A stretch of 64,000 bases of DNA, taken from positions 84,039 through 148,038 of the forward strand of contig NZ_WWCP01000011.1 of the NCBI RefSeq assembly GCF_009857505.1, given 5' to 3'. The translations under genes and the position numbers were made by a program. Positions 9,115-17,806 of this stretch are shown here, piece after piece. The notes under the pieces were generated by a model. That model did no database searches, was not told where the DNA came from, and saw only the letters and a list, made by a program, of their open reading frames with translations. Position 1 is the first letter of the stretch; each line of letters starts with the position of its first letter. This stretch comes from Duganella lactea (GTDB lineage Bacteria; Pseudomonadota; Gammaproteobacteria; Burkholderiales; Burkholderiaceae_D).

Positions 9115-10596
9115 TCAGAAGTGCATGCCGGGCGACAGCTTCGCCGGCATTTCGAGGACGTTGTTTTCGATCGACGCGACCGGATAGGCGCAGTAGTCGG
9201 CCGCGTAGTAGGCGCTCGGACGATGGTTGCCCGACTGGCCCACGCCGCCGAACGGCGCGCTGCTGGCGGCGCCGGTGGTCGGACGGTTCCAGTTGACGAT
9301 GCCGGCGCGGGCACGCACCTGGAAGATCTTCCACAGCTTTTCGTCGTTGGAGATCAGCGCCGAGGCCAGGCCGAAGGCGGTGTTGTTGGCGGCGTCGATG
9401 GCGCTCTCGAAGTCCGGCACGCGGATAATCTGCAGCAGTGGGCCGAACCACTCTTCGTCCGGGATGCCCTTGGCGTCGGTCACGTCAACGATGCCGGCCG
9501 AGACGAAGCCGGTATTGGCATCCAGATGCTTCATCTCCAGCAGCAGCTTGCCGCCGCGCGCGACCATGTCAGCCTGCGCCTGCACCAGCCGTTTGGCGAC
9601 GGCGGCGGAGACCACAGGCCCCATGAACGGCGCCGGTTCGGCATCCGATGGGCCGACGGTCAGGCGGCTGGCCACATCGACCAGGCGCGCGACGATGGCG
9701 TCACCCGCCGCGCCGACCGGCAGGATCAAACGGCGCGCGCAGGTGCAACGCTGGCCGGCCGAAATGAAGGCCGACGAAATCGCCATGAACACGGCGGCGT
9801 CGGTTTCTTTGGCGTCCCAGATAACGAGCGGGTTGTTGCCGCCCATTTCCAGCGCCAGCATCTTGCCCGGCTGGCCGCCGAATTGTTTATGCAGCGCGGT
9901 GCCGGTCTGGCAGCTGCCGGTGAACAGCACGCCGTCCAGCAGCTTGCTCTGGCCCAGCGCGACGCCGGTATCACGGCCGCCATTGACCAGATTCAGCACG
10001 CCATACGGCAGACCGGCCTTCTCCCACAGCTGCACCGTCTTGACGGCGGTGCGCGGCGCGTACTCGCTTGGCTTGAACACCAGCGTGTTCCCGGCGATCA
10101 GCGCCGGCACGATGTGGCCATTCGGCAGGTGGCCGGGGAAGTTGTACGGGCCGAACACGCCGAACACGCCGTGCGGACGATGACGCAGCACCGCTTCGCC
10201 GTCGGCGACCTTGCTGTGCGTTTCGCCGGTGCGCGCGCCGTAGGCCTGCACCGAGATGTCGATCTTGTTGGCGATGGTGGTCACTTCGGTGCGCGCTTCC
10301 CACAGCGGCTTGCCCACTTCCTCGGCGATCAGCAGCGCCAGCTCCTCGGCATCCTGCTTGAGCAGATCGCGGAAGCGGGTGCAGACGGCGATGCGGTCTT
10401 CCAGCGGCGTCAAGGCCCAGGCGTCGAAGGCGGCGCGGGCGGCGGTGGTGGCCTGCGCCACGTCCTGCGCGGTGGATGCGCGGCTGGACCAGGTCTGCTT
10501 GCCGGTGGCCGGATTGATGGTGATCAGTTCCGCGCCGCTGCCATGCAGCCACTCGCCGTTGATGAAGTTACTGATGTTGGTCGTTGCATTAGCCAT
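9115..10596 (-). CDS. astD: Succinylglutamate semialdehyde dehydrogenase
   Basis: Fourth AST enzyme: NAD-dependent oxidation of N-succinylglutamate 5-semialdehyde to N-succinylglutamate. The 493-residue aldehyde dehydrogenase shows GPYNFPGHLPNGHIVPAL (cofactor-side motif), LFTGSCQTG, LEMGGNNPLV with the general-base glutamate, and SAGQRCTCARRL with the catalytic cysteine. Its start overlaps the end of the upstream aruG gene by 8 bases, so the two are translationally linked. Confidence 0.95.
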   Translation of the reverse strand: MANATTNISNFINGEWLHGSGAELITINPATGKQTWSSRASTAQDVAQATTAARAAFDAWALTPLEDRIAVCTRFRDLLKQDAEELALLIAEEVGKPLWEARTEVTTIANKIDISVQAYGARTGETHSKVADGEAVLRHRPHGVFGVFGPYNFPGHLPNGHIVPALIAGNTLVFKPSEYAPRTAVKTVQLWEKAGLPYGVLNLVNGGRDTGVALGQSKLLDGVLFTGSCQTGTALHKQFGGQPGKMLALEMGGNNPLVIWDAKETDAAVFMAISSAFISAGQRCTCARRLILPVGAAGDAIVARLVDVASRLTVGPSDAEPAPFMGPVVSAAVAKRLVQAQADMVARGGKLLLEMKHLDANTGFVSAGIVDVTDAKGIPDEEWFGPLLQIIRVPDFESAIDAANNTAFGLASALISNDEKLWKIFQVRARAGIVNWNRPTTGAASSAPFGGVGQSGNHRPSAYYAADYCAYPVASIENNVLEMPAKLSPGMHF

Positions 10597-11644
10597 TGTT
10601 CTTCCTCGGATTGAGAGTCAGGGTGCGCACGGTGTCGCCGCTGTGGCAGCGCAGGAGGTCTTGCTCCTCCTCCGGCAGGGAGATGGCGCCGTTGACCGGC
10701 ACCGCCTGCGACAGAATCATGCGGAAGTCTTTCATGTTGGTGTTGGAGACCAGCATAGGCTCGGTCTCGCCGCCGGCCGGCGCGCAGGCGGCATCCCAGT
10801 CGGTCGCCGGGCCGATATCGGCCAGCGTGCTGTCGCGCATGGCGCGCAGTTCGGACACGCGCGCCTGCAGCACCGGGCCGGCGTCGAAGATGTCGACATA
10901 GCCTTCAAAGTACATGCCTTCCTGTTCCAGCAGGCGACGCGCCGGAGCGGTCGAGGTGTGGACCTTGCCGATGACTTCCCGCGCGTCCTCCGGCAGGTAG
11001 GCCACGTACAGCGGCTGGCGCGGCATCAGCTCCGCGATGAAAGACTTCTTGCCGACGGCGGTCAGCGCATCGACATGGTCGAATTCCATCTTGAAGAAGT
11101 GGCGGCCCAGCCCCTCGTAGAACGGCGACCGGCCGCTCTCCTCCTGGTAGCCGCGCATCTCGGCGATCAGCTTTTCGGTGAACAGATGCGGGAACTGCGC
11201 GATGAACAGGAAGCGGCTCTTGGACAGCAGCTTGCCGTTGTTGCCGCTGCGGTAATCGGGATGCAGGAACAGCGAACACAGTTCGGTGCTGCCGGTCAGG
11301 TCGTTCGACAGGTACAGCGTATCCATGCGGGTGAACACTTCCAGCTCGCGGCTGGAGTGCACCAGGGTGCCGATGCGGTAGTTGTAGAACGGTTCGTTCA
11401 GCCCCACCGCGCCCTTGATGGCGCACACGCCGGCCAGGCGGCCGTTGTCGGTATCCTCCATGACGAACATGTAGTCGCGCTTTTCGGGCGGGATGGTTTC
11501 GGCGAACGAGGCGACGGCGATGTTCAGGCGGTCGCCCATCATCTTCATGTCCGGCTTGAGCGTGGTCATGCCGCTGCCCACCTGGGTGGCCATCACGTAC
11601 AGGGCGTCGAGGTCTGTGGCTTGGATTGCGCGTACTACTAGCAT
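10589..11644 (-). CDS. aruG: Arginine/ornithine N-succinyltransferase, beta subunit
   Basis: Together with the upstream alpha subunit it transfers succinyl from succinyl-CoA to the alpha-amino group of arginine, the committed AST step. The 351-residue product has the AstA-family acyltransferase fold: start VVRAIQATDLDALYVMA, middle GRLAGVCAIKGAVG, and ELMPRQPLYVAYLPEDARE near residue 200. In Pseudomonas the enzyme is a heteromer of AruF and AruG, and this order is the same. It starts 14 bases after aruF and overlaps astD by 8 bases. Confidence 0.93.
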   Translation of the reverse strand: MLVVRAIQATDLDALYVMATQVGSGMTTLKPDMKMMGDRLNIAVASFAETIPPEKRDYMFVMEDTDNGRLAGVCAIKGAVGLNEPFYNYRIGTLVHSSRELEVFTRMDTLYLSNDLTGSTELCSLFLHPDYRSGNNGKLLSKSRFLFIAQFPHLFTEKLIAEMRGYQEESGRSPFYEGLGRHFFKMEFDHVDALTAVGKKSFIAELMPRQPLYVAYLPEDAREVIGKVHTSTAPARRLLEQEGMYFEGYVDIFDAGPVLQARVSELRAMRDSTLADIGPATDWDAACAPAGGETEPMLVSNTNMKDFRMILSQAVPVNGAISLPEEEQDLLRCHSGDTVRTLTLNPRKNNG

Positions 11645-11658
11645 AGGGGGTCTCGTTT

Positions 11659-12696
11659 TTATATTCTGACGCAGATGACGGTGTCGCCTTCGGCGACGTG
11701 CAGCGCTTCCTGTACCTCGACAGACAGCGCCACGCTGAGTTGCGCGTCGAGCGCCGGGCAGTGCGTGATGACGGCGCGGAAGTCATGCTCGGAACCGGAC
11801 GACACGGCGTAGCGCAGTTGCGGCTCGCGGCCGCGGTCCGGCTGTTCGGCCGACGTCGACACGCGCCGTTGCAGCGCGCCGGTGAAGGTGCGCAGCGAAT
11901 TCTTGTGCGCCTGCAGAATCGGGCCGCCGTCGAAGATGTCGATGTAGTCGTCGGCCTCGAAGCCTTCGGCGGTCAGCAGGTTGAACGCCAGTTCGCCCGA
12001 CGGATGGATCTGGCCCATGGCCGCCTGCGCGTCGCCCGGCAGCAGCGGCACGTAGACCGGATAGTGCGGCATCAGTTCGACGATCAGCGTGCGGTTGCGG
12101 GCGCCGCCGATGGTGCGTTCGGCGTCGAGGAAATCCATCTGGAAGAATTTTCGGCCCAGCGCATCCCAGAACGGCGAGCCGCCGTCGCTGTCGGTCACGC
12201 CGGCCAGCGGCACGAAGAAACGGTCGGCGAAGCGGTGCGGCGCCACCACGGCCAGCATCAGACGGGCGCGCGACAGCAGCGCGGCTTCGGCGGTGCCGTG
12301 TTCACGCTCGCCGACGTAGAACGACGACAGTTGCGAGTAGCCGGTCAGCTCGGAGCACAGCGTCAGCGCGTGCACGCTGTGGCTGATGTTGAGGTCACGC
12401 GAGACCTGCTGGATCACGTCGTTACGGAAGGAGAAGTAGGTGCCGTTGGAGCCGGCCGCCGCATACATGGCGGCGGTGCCGACGATTTTTTTCTCGTCCA
12501 GCGATTCCAGCACCAGCAGGTAGCCCTCCTCGCTCGGCAGATCGACCTGGGCGGCGAACGAGGCGATCGACAGTTCGACCATGGCGCGGATTTTCTCGCG
12601 CGTTTTGGGCAGGGTATGCACTCCCGGCATGGGGACCGCGGCCAGCGCTTCGAGGGCCGGGATATCCGCAAGTTCGACCGGACGGACTACATACAT
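11659..12696 (-). CDS. aruF: Arginine/ornithine N-succinyltransferase, alpha subunit
   Basis: The 345-residue partner of the following aruG and clearly paralogous to it (shared starts MYVVRPVELADIPALEALA and MLVVRAIQATDLDALYVMA, shared ELMPHYPVYVPLLPGDAQ block). It is assigned alpha because it comes first after astC, as in the aruCFGDBE order. A degenerate inverted repeat lies in the 113-base gap between astC and this gene and may affect transcript processing. Confidence 0.92.
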   Translation of the reverse strand: MYVVRPVELADIPALEALAAVPMPGVHTLPKTREKIRAMVELSIASFAAQVDLPSEEGYLLVLESLDEKKIVGTAAMYAAAGSNGTYFSFRNDVIQQVSRDLNISHSVHALTLCSELTGYSQLSSFYVGEREHGTAEAALLSRARLMLAVVAPHRFADRFFVPLAGVTDSDGGSPFWDALGRKFFQMDFLDAERTIGGARNRTLIVELMPHYPVYVPLLPGDAQAAMGQIHPSGELAFNLLTAEGFEADDYIDIFDGGPILQAHKNSLRTFTGALQRRVSTSAEQPDRGREPQLRYAVSSGSEHDFRAVITHCPALDAQLSVALSVEVQEALHVAEGDTVICVRI

Positions 12697-12723
12697 AGAA
12701 ACTCCTTAAATAGTGGCCGTAAA

Positions 12724-12804
12724 CGTCGTTCCCGCGCAGGCGGGAACCCATAGAACGCTGGCGACACACGCTCAGCATGGATCCCCGCGTGCGCGGGAAT
12801 GACG
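12724..12804. repeat. REP-like interspersed inverted repeat
   Basis: Two oppositely oriented copies of a roughly 28-base unit (TTCCCGCGCAGGCGGGAA type) face each other across about 25 bases. Each copy also forms its own small stem. This is the look of bacterial REP/BIME elements. It sits in the longest gap within the ast gene series (astC to aruF). Confidence 0.7.
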
Positions 12805-12809
12805 GGGGA

Positions 12810-14054
12810 TCAGGCGGCTTTCAGCAAACCATCCAGCGACAAGCGCAGGATGCGATCCGCCTCGGCGATCTGCTCGTCGGTGACGATCAGCGCCGGCGCC
12901 AGACGCACCACGTCCATGCCGGCGATCAGCACCATCAAGCCATTGGCTTCAGCGGCCTTCTGAATATCTTTCGAACGGCCCTTCCACGCGTCGGTGACCA
13001 CCACGCCCAGCAGCAGGCCGGCGCCGCGTACCTGCGCGAACACCTGCGGATAATCGGCCGCCAGCGTCTCCATGGTCGAACGCAGCTTGGCGCCGGCTTC
13101 CTTGACGCGCGCCAGGAAGGCCGGCTGGTTGATGGTTTCCAGCACCGTCAGCGCGATGGTCGCGGCCATCGGGTTGCCGCCGTAGGTGGTGCCGTGCGAG
13201 CCGACGTTCAGCGTGGCGGCCAGCTCGTGGGTGGTCAGCATGGCCGCCACCGGGAAGCCGTTGCCCAGCGCCTTGGCCGAGGTCAGGATGTCCGGCACGA
13301 TGCCGTAGCTCATGTAGTGGAACAGCTCGCCGGTACGGCCCATACCGCACTGCACCTCGTCGAAGATCAGCAGGGCGCCGGTTTTGGTGCACAGGTCGCG
13401 CAGCTCCTGCAGGAAGGCTTTGTCGCCCGGCACCACGCCACCCTCGCCTTGCAGCGGCTCGACGATCACCGCGCACACATCATCGCCGATGGCGGCGCGC
13501 GCCGACGCGATGTCGTTGTAGGTGATGTGATCGATCGATGGCGGCAGCGGCTCGAAACCCTCGGTGTATTTCGACTGGCCGCCGACCGACACGGTGAACA
13601 GCGTGCGGCCGTGGAACGACTGGTAGCACGAGATGATGCGCGATTTATGCGCGCCGAACTTGCTGTGCGCGTGCTTGCGTGCCAGCTTCAGCGCGGCCTC
13701 GTTGGCCTCGGCGCCGGAGTTGCAGAAGAAGGCGCGGTCGGCGAAGGTGGCTTCGGTCAGGGCCAGGCCGAGGCGCAGCACCGGCTCGTTGGTGTAGCCG
13801 TTGCCCAGGTGCCACAGGGTGTTGGCCTGGCGGGTCATGGCCTCGACCAGGATCGGATTGCAATGGCCCAGCGCGTTGACGGCGATGCCGGAGGTGAAGT
13901 CCAGGTAGTGTTTGCCCGACTGGTCCCACAGGTCCAGGCCCGAGCCTCGGACCGGCACCATCGCCGCTGGTGCATAGGTCGGCACCAGGACCTCGTCGAA
14001 CGTCTGACGGGTCACAGGACGGTTGAGGGCGGTCGTATCTACTTTGGCATTCAT
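12810..14054 (-). CDS. astC: Succinylornithine/acetylornithine aminotransferase
   Basis: Third AST enzyme: PLP-dependent transamination of N-succinylornithine to the semialdehyde; related proteins also act as ArgD. I chose the ATG at 14054 (414 residues), preceded by AGGGA, because the longer frame to 14150 begins in non-coding leader. Class-III aminotransferase motifs include FCNSGAEANEAALKLARKHA, LLIFDEVQCGMGRTG and SAKALGNGFPVAA with the PLP lysine. It is the first gene of the operon, with a candidate ArgR operator about 80-117 bases upstream. Confidence 0.92.
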   Translation of the reverse strand: MNAKVDTTALNRPVTRQTFDEVLVPTYAPAAMVPVRGSGLDLWDQSGKHYLDFTSGIAVNALGHCNPILVEAMTRQANTLWHLGNGYTNEPVLRLGLALTEATFADRAFFCNSGAEANEAALKLARKHAHSKFGAHKSRIISCYQSFHGRTLFTVSVGGQSKYTEGFEPLPPSIDHITYNDIASARAAIGDDVCAVIVEPLQGEGGVVPGDKAFLQELRDLCTKTGALLIFDEVQCGMGRTGELFHYMSYGIVPDILTSAKALGNGFPVAAMLTTHELAATLNVGSHGTTYGGNPMAATIALTVLETINQPAFLARVKEAGAKLRSTMETLAADYPQVFAQVRGAGLLLGVVVTDAWKGRSKDIQKAAEANGLMVLIAGMDVVRLAPALIVTDEQIAEADRILRLSLDGLLKAA

Positions 14055-14133
14055 GGCATTCCCTATCAAGATGTGGGTCATGCGCGGCACAGCGCCGCGT
14101 GGACCCATTGTAAAAGCCGGGATGCTAAAGTTC

Positions 14134-14171
14134 TTTTCAAATGGCGACAAGAATTTTTACTTTTGGCCGCA
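14134..14171 (-). promoter_or_regulatory. Candidate ArgR operator, two direct half-sites
   Basis: On the minus strand TGTCGC (14149-14144) is followed by 8 bases and AA (14135-14134), matching the published Pseudomonas ArgR half-site TGTCGC-N8-AA. A weaker copy, TGCGGC (14171-14166), 8 bases and AA (14157-14156), lies 22 bases upstream in the same orientation. The sites lie in the leader of astC. Use by this regulator is inferred. Confidence 0.5.
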
Positions 14172-14202
14172 AAGTAAACTTGCCAGAATACAAACCCCGG
14201 TG

Positions 14203-15141
14203 TCAGGCCTGGAGTTTGCGCTGGCGTTCTTCGCGCGGGGTGTTGCCGAACAGCGCGCCGAAGGCGGTCGAGAAGTGCGAGCCGGAGGAGAAGCCGCACA
14301 TCAGCCCCACCTGGACGATCGAATGGTTGGTTTCGAGCAAGAGCTGGCGCGCGCGCTGCAACCGCAGCTCCAGGTAGTAGCGCGACGGCAGGCTGCCCAG
14401 GTATTGCTTGAACAGCCGCTCCAGCTGGCGCCGCGACAGGCCCACCAGGTTGGCGATGTCGTCGGTCGACAGCGGTTCTTCGATATTGGTTTCCATCAGC
14501 GTCACCGCTTCCGACAAGCGCGGCTGCAGCGCGCCGAAGCGGGCTTGCAGCGCCACGCGCTGGCGCTCTTCGCCGCCGCGCACGCGCTCGATGCACAGGC
14601 TTTCCTTGACGCTGGCCTGGACGCCGGCGCCGAACAGTTGCTCGATCAGCGTCAGCGCGAAGTCGATCGAGGCGGCGCCGCCGCAGCAGCTCAGGTGCCG
14701 GCCGTCCAGCGCGAACAGTTGCGGGGTCAGGATGGCGCGCTCGGTGACCGGGTCGCTGTCGGCCGCCAGCGCCCATGGCAGCGCGATGCGCACGCCACCC
14801 ATCAGCCCGGCCCTGGCCAGCCACAGCACGCCGGCGCCGACGCCGCCCCAGTAGCTGGCGGAGCGGCAGCGCTCGATGACGGCGCGCGCCTGCTCGGCCG
14901 GCAGCGGCGGCTGTTGTTCATCCGCCACCAGCAGCGCGATGTCCCAGCCCGGCTGCGCCAGCACCACCTGCGCCGGCGTCATGGTTTGCAATTGCAGCGC
15001 GTCGCGGCCGACCTGGGCGGCGGCCAGCCGCAGCGGCTGCACCAGCCCGGCCCAGCTCAGGGCGTCCGCCTCGCCGGCGTTGATCAGCAACAGCCGCAGG
15101 GGTTGCTGCCGGGCGAGACTGGAAAGGGGGGCAAAGGACAT
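14203..15141 (-). CDS. argR: AraC-type ArgR-like regulator with GATase1-like sensor domain
   Basis: A 312-residue GlxA/ArgR-type regulator. The N-terminal 1-190 is a DJ-1/PfpI-like domain. The C-terminal AraC-type double helix-turn-helix contains STDDIANLVGLSRRQLERLF and HSIVQVGLMCGFSSGSHFS. Pseudomonas ArgR, the activator of aru and gdhB, has this layout. It lies directly upstream of astC on the same strand with a 148-base gap carrying the candidate operator, so control of the ast-gdhB-astE operon is the natural reading. A name of other GlxA-type regulator cannot be excluded. Confidence 0.8.
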   Translation of the reverse strand: MSFAPLSSLARQQPLRLLLINAGEADALSWAGLVQPLRLAAAQVGRDALQLQTMTPAQVVLAQPGWDIALLVADEQQPPLPAEQARAVIERCRSASYWGGVGAGVLWLARAGLMGGVRIALPWALAADSDPVTERAILTPQLFALDGRHLSCCGGAASIDFALTLIEQLFGAGVQASVKESLCIERVRGGEERQRVALQARFGALQPRLSEAVTLMETNIEEPLSTDDIANLVGLSRRQLERLFKQYLGSLPSRYYLELRLQRARQLLLETNHSIVQVGLMCGFSSGSHFSTAFGALFGNTPREERQRKLQA

Positions 15142-15222
15142 CAGCGGTTCGTGGCTTTCTTGGAAGTGCGCATAGTGTACCTCGCCGGAAAGCCGGATGC
15201 GAAGCGGCTATAATCTTGAACT

Positions 15223-15684
15223 ATGGGTGAACGCTTCTTGAAAAGCATCCGGCTGCTGGCCGAGTGTATGCAAGGCTACGAAAGGCTGTCCGGCGAGTAT
15301 GTGCGCCGGTGCGGCCTGACGCACGCGCAGTTCGACATCATCGCCACGCTGGGCAACACGCCCGGCATGTCGTATAAGGAACTGGGCGACAAGACCTTGA
15401 TCACCAAGGGCACGCTGACCGGCGTCATCGAGCGGCTGGAGCAAAAAGGCCTGGTCGAACGTCAGCGCAGCGACTGTGACAAACGTTCTTTCTTTGTGCG
15501 GCTGACCAAGGCGGGCGAGCAGACCTTCTGCACCGCGTTTCCGGCAGTCGTCGCGCAAAGCGGCAAAGTGTTCAAGGATTACTCCGAGGACGACTTTGCC
15601 CGGCTGGAAAGCGCGCTGTCCGCCCTCAAACAGGTGATCATGGCCGGCCAGGCAGCAAGTGCGCCCCACCGTGAATGCGATTAA
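15223..15684 (+). CDS. MarR-family transcriptional regulator
   Basis: A 153-residue winged-helix regulator. MSYKELGDKTLITKGTLTGVIERLEQKGLVER is the recognition helix and start of the wing, and CDKRSFFVRLTKAGE is the wing and the conserved MarR Asp-x-Arg region. It is divergent from the argR-like gene; the 81 bases between them must hold both promoters. The 93-residue gene follows 18 bases later on the same strand. Its ligand is unknown. Confidence 0.88.
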   Translation: MGERFLKSIRLLAECMQGYERLSGEYVRRCGLTHAQFDIIATLGNTPGMSYKELGDKTLITKGTLTGVIERLEQKGLVERQRSDCDKRSFFVRLTKAGEQTFCTAFPAVVAQSGKVFKDYSEDDFARLESALSALKQVIMAGQAASAPHRECD

Positions 15685-15702
15685 AAAACCAAGGATACAG
15701 AT

Positions 15703-15984
15703 TTGAAAACCTCTCTGCTGGACGGCATTAAGCCTGCCAAATTCGACAAACATATCATCGGCAACCTGTTGCTGGACGTGGCGCCGCCGGACGAAGTGCG
15801 CCAGGAAGCGCTGATCGTCGGCGTGCGCAACGCCGACGGCCAGATCTACCGCCTGATCGGCGCCTCGACCCACAACAGTTTCATGAACGCGGTCGAGGAA
15901 TTGTTCGACCTGGGCCTGACCGACGAGCTGCAGGAAACCGATGAGCCCGTAGAGGGCTGCGACGCCATCTTCAGCGAGCAATAA
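15703..15984 (+). CDS. Conserved-looking hypothetical protein, 93 residues
   Basis: Starts at a TTG (15703) with AAGGA 7 bases upstream; no ATG fits the coding part. The acidic soluble protein begins MKTSLLDGIKPAKFDKH, has IGASTHNSFMNAVEELFDLG in its middle and an acidic C-terminus. No signal peptide, helix or recognisable domain is seen. It follows the marR-type gene closely and may share its transcript. The function is unknown. Confidence 0.7.
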   Translation: MKTSLLDGIKPAKFDKHIIGNLLLDVAPPDEVRQEALIVGVRNADGQIYRLIGASTHNSFMNAVEELFDLGLTDELQETDEPVEGCDAIFSEQ

Positions 15985-16073
15985 CCAATTTGCTTGCTTG
16001 CGGGGAAAACCGTCATAAAAAGTCATGCTTTAAAAAGTTCCGCAAAGAAATATTGCGAGTATAATTTTTGGCA

Positions 16074-16910
16074 ATGGACAGACTCGACGCCTTCAAGCAT
16101 ATCGCTGCTCAAGCGAGCCGGGGGGACATCACGTTCCCGGCCAACGTCAACGCTTCGCTGCGCCTGCAGCAGGCCTTGAATGACCCTGACTGCCACGTTG
16201 AAGAGGCAGCCAGGCTGATTCAGGCGGACCCGTTGCTGGCGGCGCGTAGCGTCGCCATCGCCAACTCGGTCGCCTACAACCGCTCCCGGACCGAAATTTC
16301 CAGCGTGCGCGCGGCCGTGCAGCGGCTCGGCGTGCGCACGCTGCAATCGCTGGTAGCGGCGCTGATCGTGCGCCAGATCGGCAGCCAGGTCAGCGAGCCG
16401 TCGCTGGCGGCCAAGATCAACCAGCTGTGGGAGCACACCGCCCATGTGGCCGCGCTGTCGCAGGTGATCGCGCGCCGCGTCACCCACGTCGATCCGGATA
16501 CGGCGCTGTTCGCCGGCATCGTGCACGAGGTGGCCGGATTCTACATGCTGTCGCAGGCGGGCGACTATCCGCAGGCGATGGAAGGCGAGCCGGAGGATTG
16601 GGTCGAGCATGGCGAGATCGCCATCGGCCGTGGCGTGATGGCGCATCTGGGCGTGCCGGAGAGTGTGGTGCAGGCGATCGAGGCGATGTGGATCGGCTTG
16701 CGCGCGCTGCCGCCGGAGACCATGGGCGACACGCTGCTGCTGGCCAACGACCTGTCGCCGGTGCATTCGCCGCTGTATCAGCGCCCCGGCGCCGCCACCT
16801 TGCAAGGCGCGCGCACCATCGATTTCGTGGTCGGCGAAGGCACGCTGCACGCCATCATGACCGAGTCGGCGCAGGAAGTGCAGTCGCTGTACGCGGTGTT
16901 GATGCTGTAA
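16074..16910 (+). CDS. HDOD domain protein
   Basis: A 278-residue protein, almost entirely one HDOD domain, the HD-related output domain of signalling proteins. NSVAYNRSRTEISSVRAAVQRLGVRTL is the typical helical core, and LFAGIVHEVAGFYML takes the place of the metal-binding HD motif, so phosphodiesterase activity is not expected. ATG 16074 was preferred to the TTG six bases earlier. No strong Shine-Dalgarno site is visible. Likely a scaffold or regulator in cyclic-nucleotide or chemosensory signalling, by family analogy only. Confidence 0.85.
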   Translation: MDRLDAFKHIAAQASRGDITFPANVNASLRLQQALNDPDCHVEEAARLIQADPLLAARSVAIANSVAYNRSRTEISSVRAAVQRLGVRTLQSLVAALIVRQIGSQVSEPSLAAKINQLWEHTAHVAALSQVIARRVTHVDPDTALFAGIVHEVAGFYMLSQAGDYPQAMEGEPEDWVEHGEIAIGRGVMAHLGVPESVVQAIEAMWIGLRALPPETMGDTLLLANDLSPVHSPLYQRPGAATLQGARTIDFVVGEGTLHAIMTESAQEVQSLYAVLML

Positions 16911-16935
16911 AAAAAAAGCCCGCTAGGCAGCGGGC
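16911..16935 (-). terminator. Rho-independent terminator of the WYL regulator transcript
   Basis: Read on the minus strand, AGCGGGC-type 7-bp arms (16935-16929 and 16924-16918) around a 4-base loop are followed by a run of at least seven Ts. It lies 100 bases past the WYL gene stop. Just before it is a second stem (TCTCCTC/GAGGAGA, 16954-16969). The HDOD gene converges on it from the left. Confidence 0.75.
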
Positions 16936-17037
16936 AAAGTCCAAAACTAGGGATCTCCTCCAGAGGAGACGGTTCCAGAATACTCCCCCGCCCGCTCGCA
17001 CTCTGTGCGCTGGTTCACATAACGGGATGTTTCGCGG

Positions 17038-17733
17038 TTAATGCTCCTCGCGCAGGCCCAGCTCCTGTCGCCAGGTCTTCAGCAGCTCGCCGCGCCGCGC
17101 CGGATAGCGCTGGCCCAGCGATTCCACGGCGGCAATGCGGTCGATGCGGAAATGCCGGTACGCCTCGCGCAGCTCGCACCAGGCGGCCAGCAGGCGGCAG
17201 CCTTCGAGAAAAGCCAGCGCGAACGGCCACACCACCCGCTCGGACGGCGCGCCGTGCTCGTCGCGGTAGGACATGCGCAGCCGGTGCTGGTAACGGATGG
17301 CTTCGCGTACCGGTCGGACGTGGATATCGGTGGCGTCCGGCTGATTCTGGCCGATCGGCACCCACAAGCTGGTTTCGGCCATGTCGTCACGCAGGTCTTT
17401 CGGCGTGGCGGCGGCGATTTTCGCCAGCGCGTTGTTGGCGGCGGCGGCCAGCGCCTCGTCGCCTTGGCGGCGCACCCAGCGCGCGCCCAGCACCAGCGCC
17501 TCCAGCTCGTCGGCGCCGAACATCAGCGGCGGCAGGAAGAAGCCGCTCTTGAGCATGTAGCCGACGCCGGCCTCGCCCTGCACCGGCGCGCCGAGGCCGG
17601 CCAGCGTCTGGATGTCGCGGTAGATGGTGCGTTCGGAAACACCCAGCTGTTCAGCCAGGCGCGCGGCGGTGACGGGTCGCCGATAGCCGCGCATGGCGTC
17701 CATCAGCATGAAAAGGCGGCCGGTGCGGCTCAT
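17038..17733 (-). CDS. YafY-type HTH/WYL-domain transcriptional regulator
   Basis: A 231-residue protein. Residues 1-60 are a DeoR-like winged helix (RPVTAARLAEQLGVSERTIYRDI). Residues about 140-225 form the WYL-type sensor, with the AIRYQHRLRMSYRDEHG and VWPFALAFLEGCRLLAAWCELREAYRHFRIDRI blocks. Such proteins often sense nucleotides or ssDNA, or repress neighbouring genes. It starts 74 bases downstream of the eutC stop on the same strand, and could be a separate unit. Its target is unknown. Confidence 0.88.
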   Translation of the reverse strand: MSRTGRLFMLMDAMRGYRRPVTAARLAEQLGVSERTIYRDIQTLAGLGAPVQGEAGVGYMLKSGFFLPPLMFGADELEALVLGARWVRRQGDEALAAAANNALAKIAAATPKDLRDDMAETSLWVPIGQNQPDATDIHVRPVREAIRYQHRLRMSYRDEHGAPSERVVWPFALAFLEGCRLLAAWCELREAYRHFRIDRIAAVESLGQRYPARRGELLKTWRQELGLREEH

Positions 17734-17806
17734 GGTGCGGTCTCACTCCACGGTGATTGATACAAGCGGTGAAGCTTGACCGCTGCCGGGCCGCCGGTCA
17801 AGCAGC

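Noticed and set aside
7753..10614. 953-codon plus-strand frame opposite astB and astD
   Set aside because: Antisense shadow with repetitive His/Arg/Gln composition and no domain likeness; astB and astD are clear.
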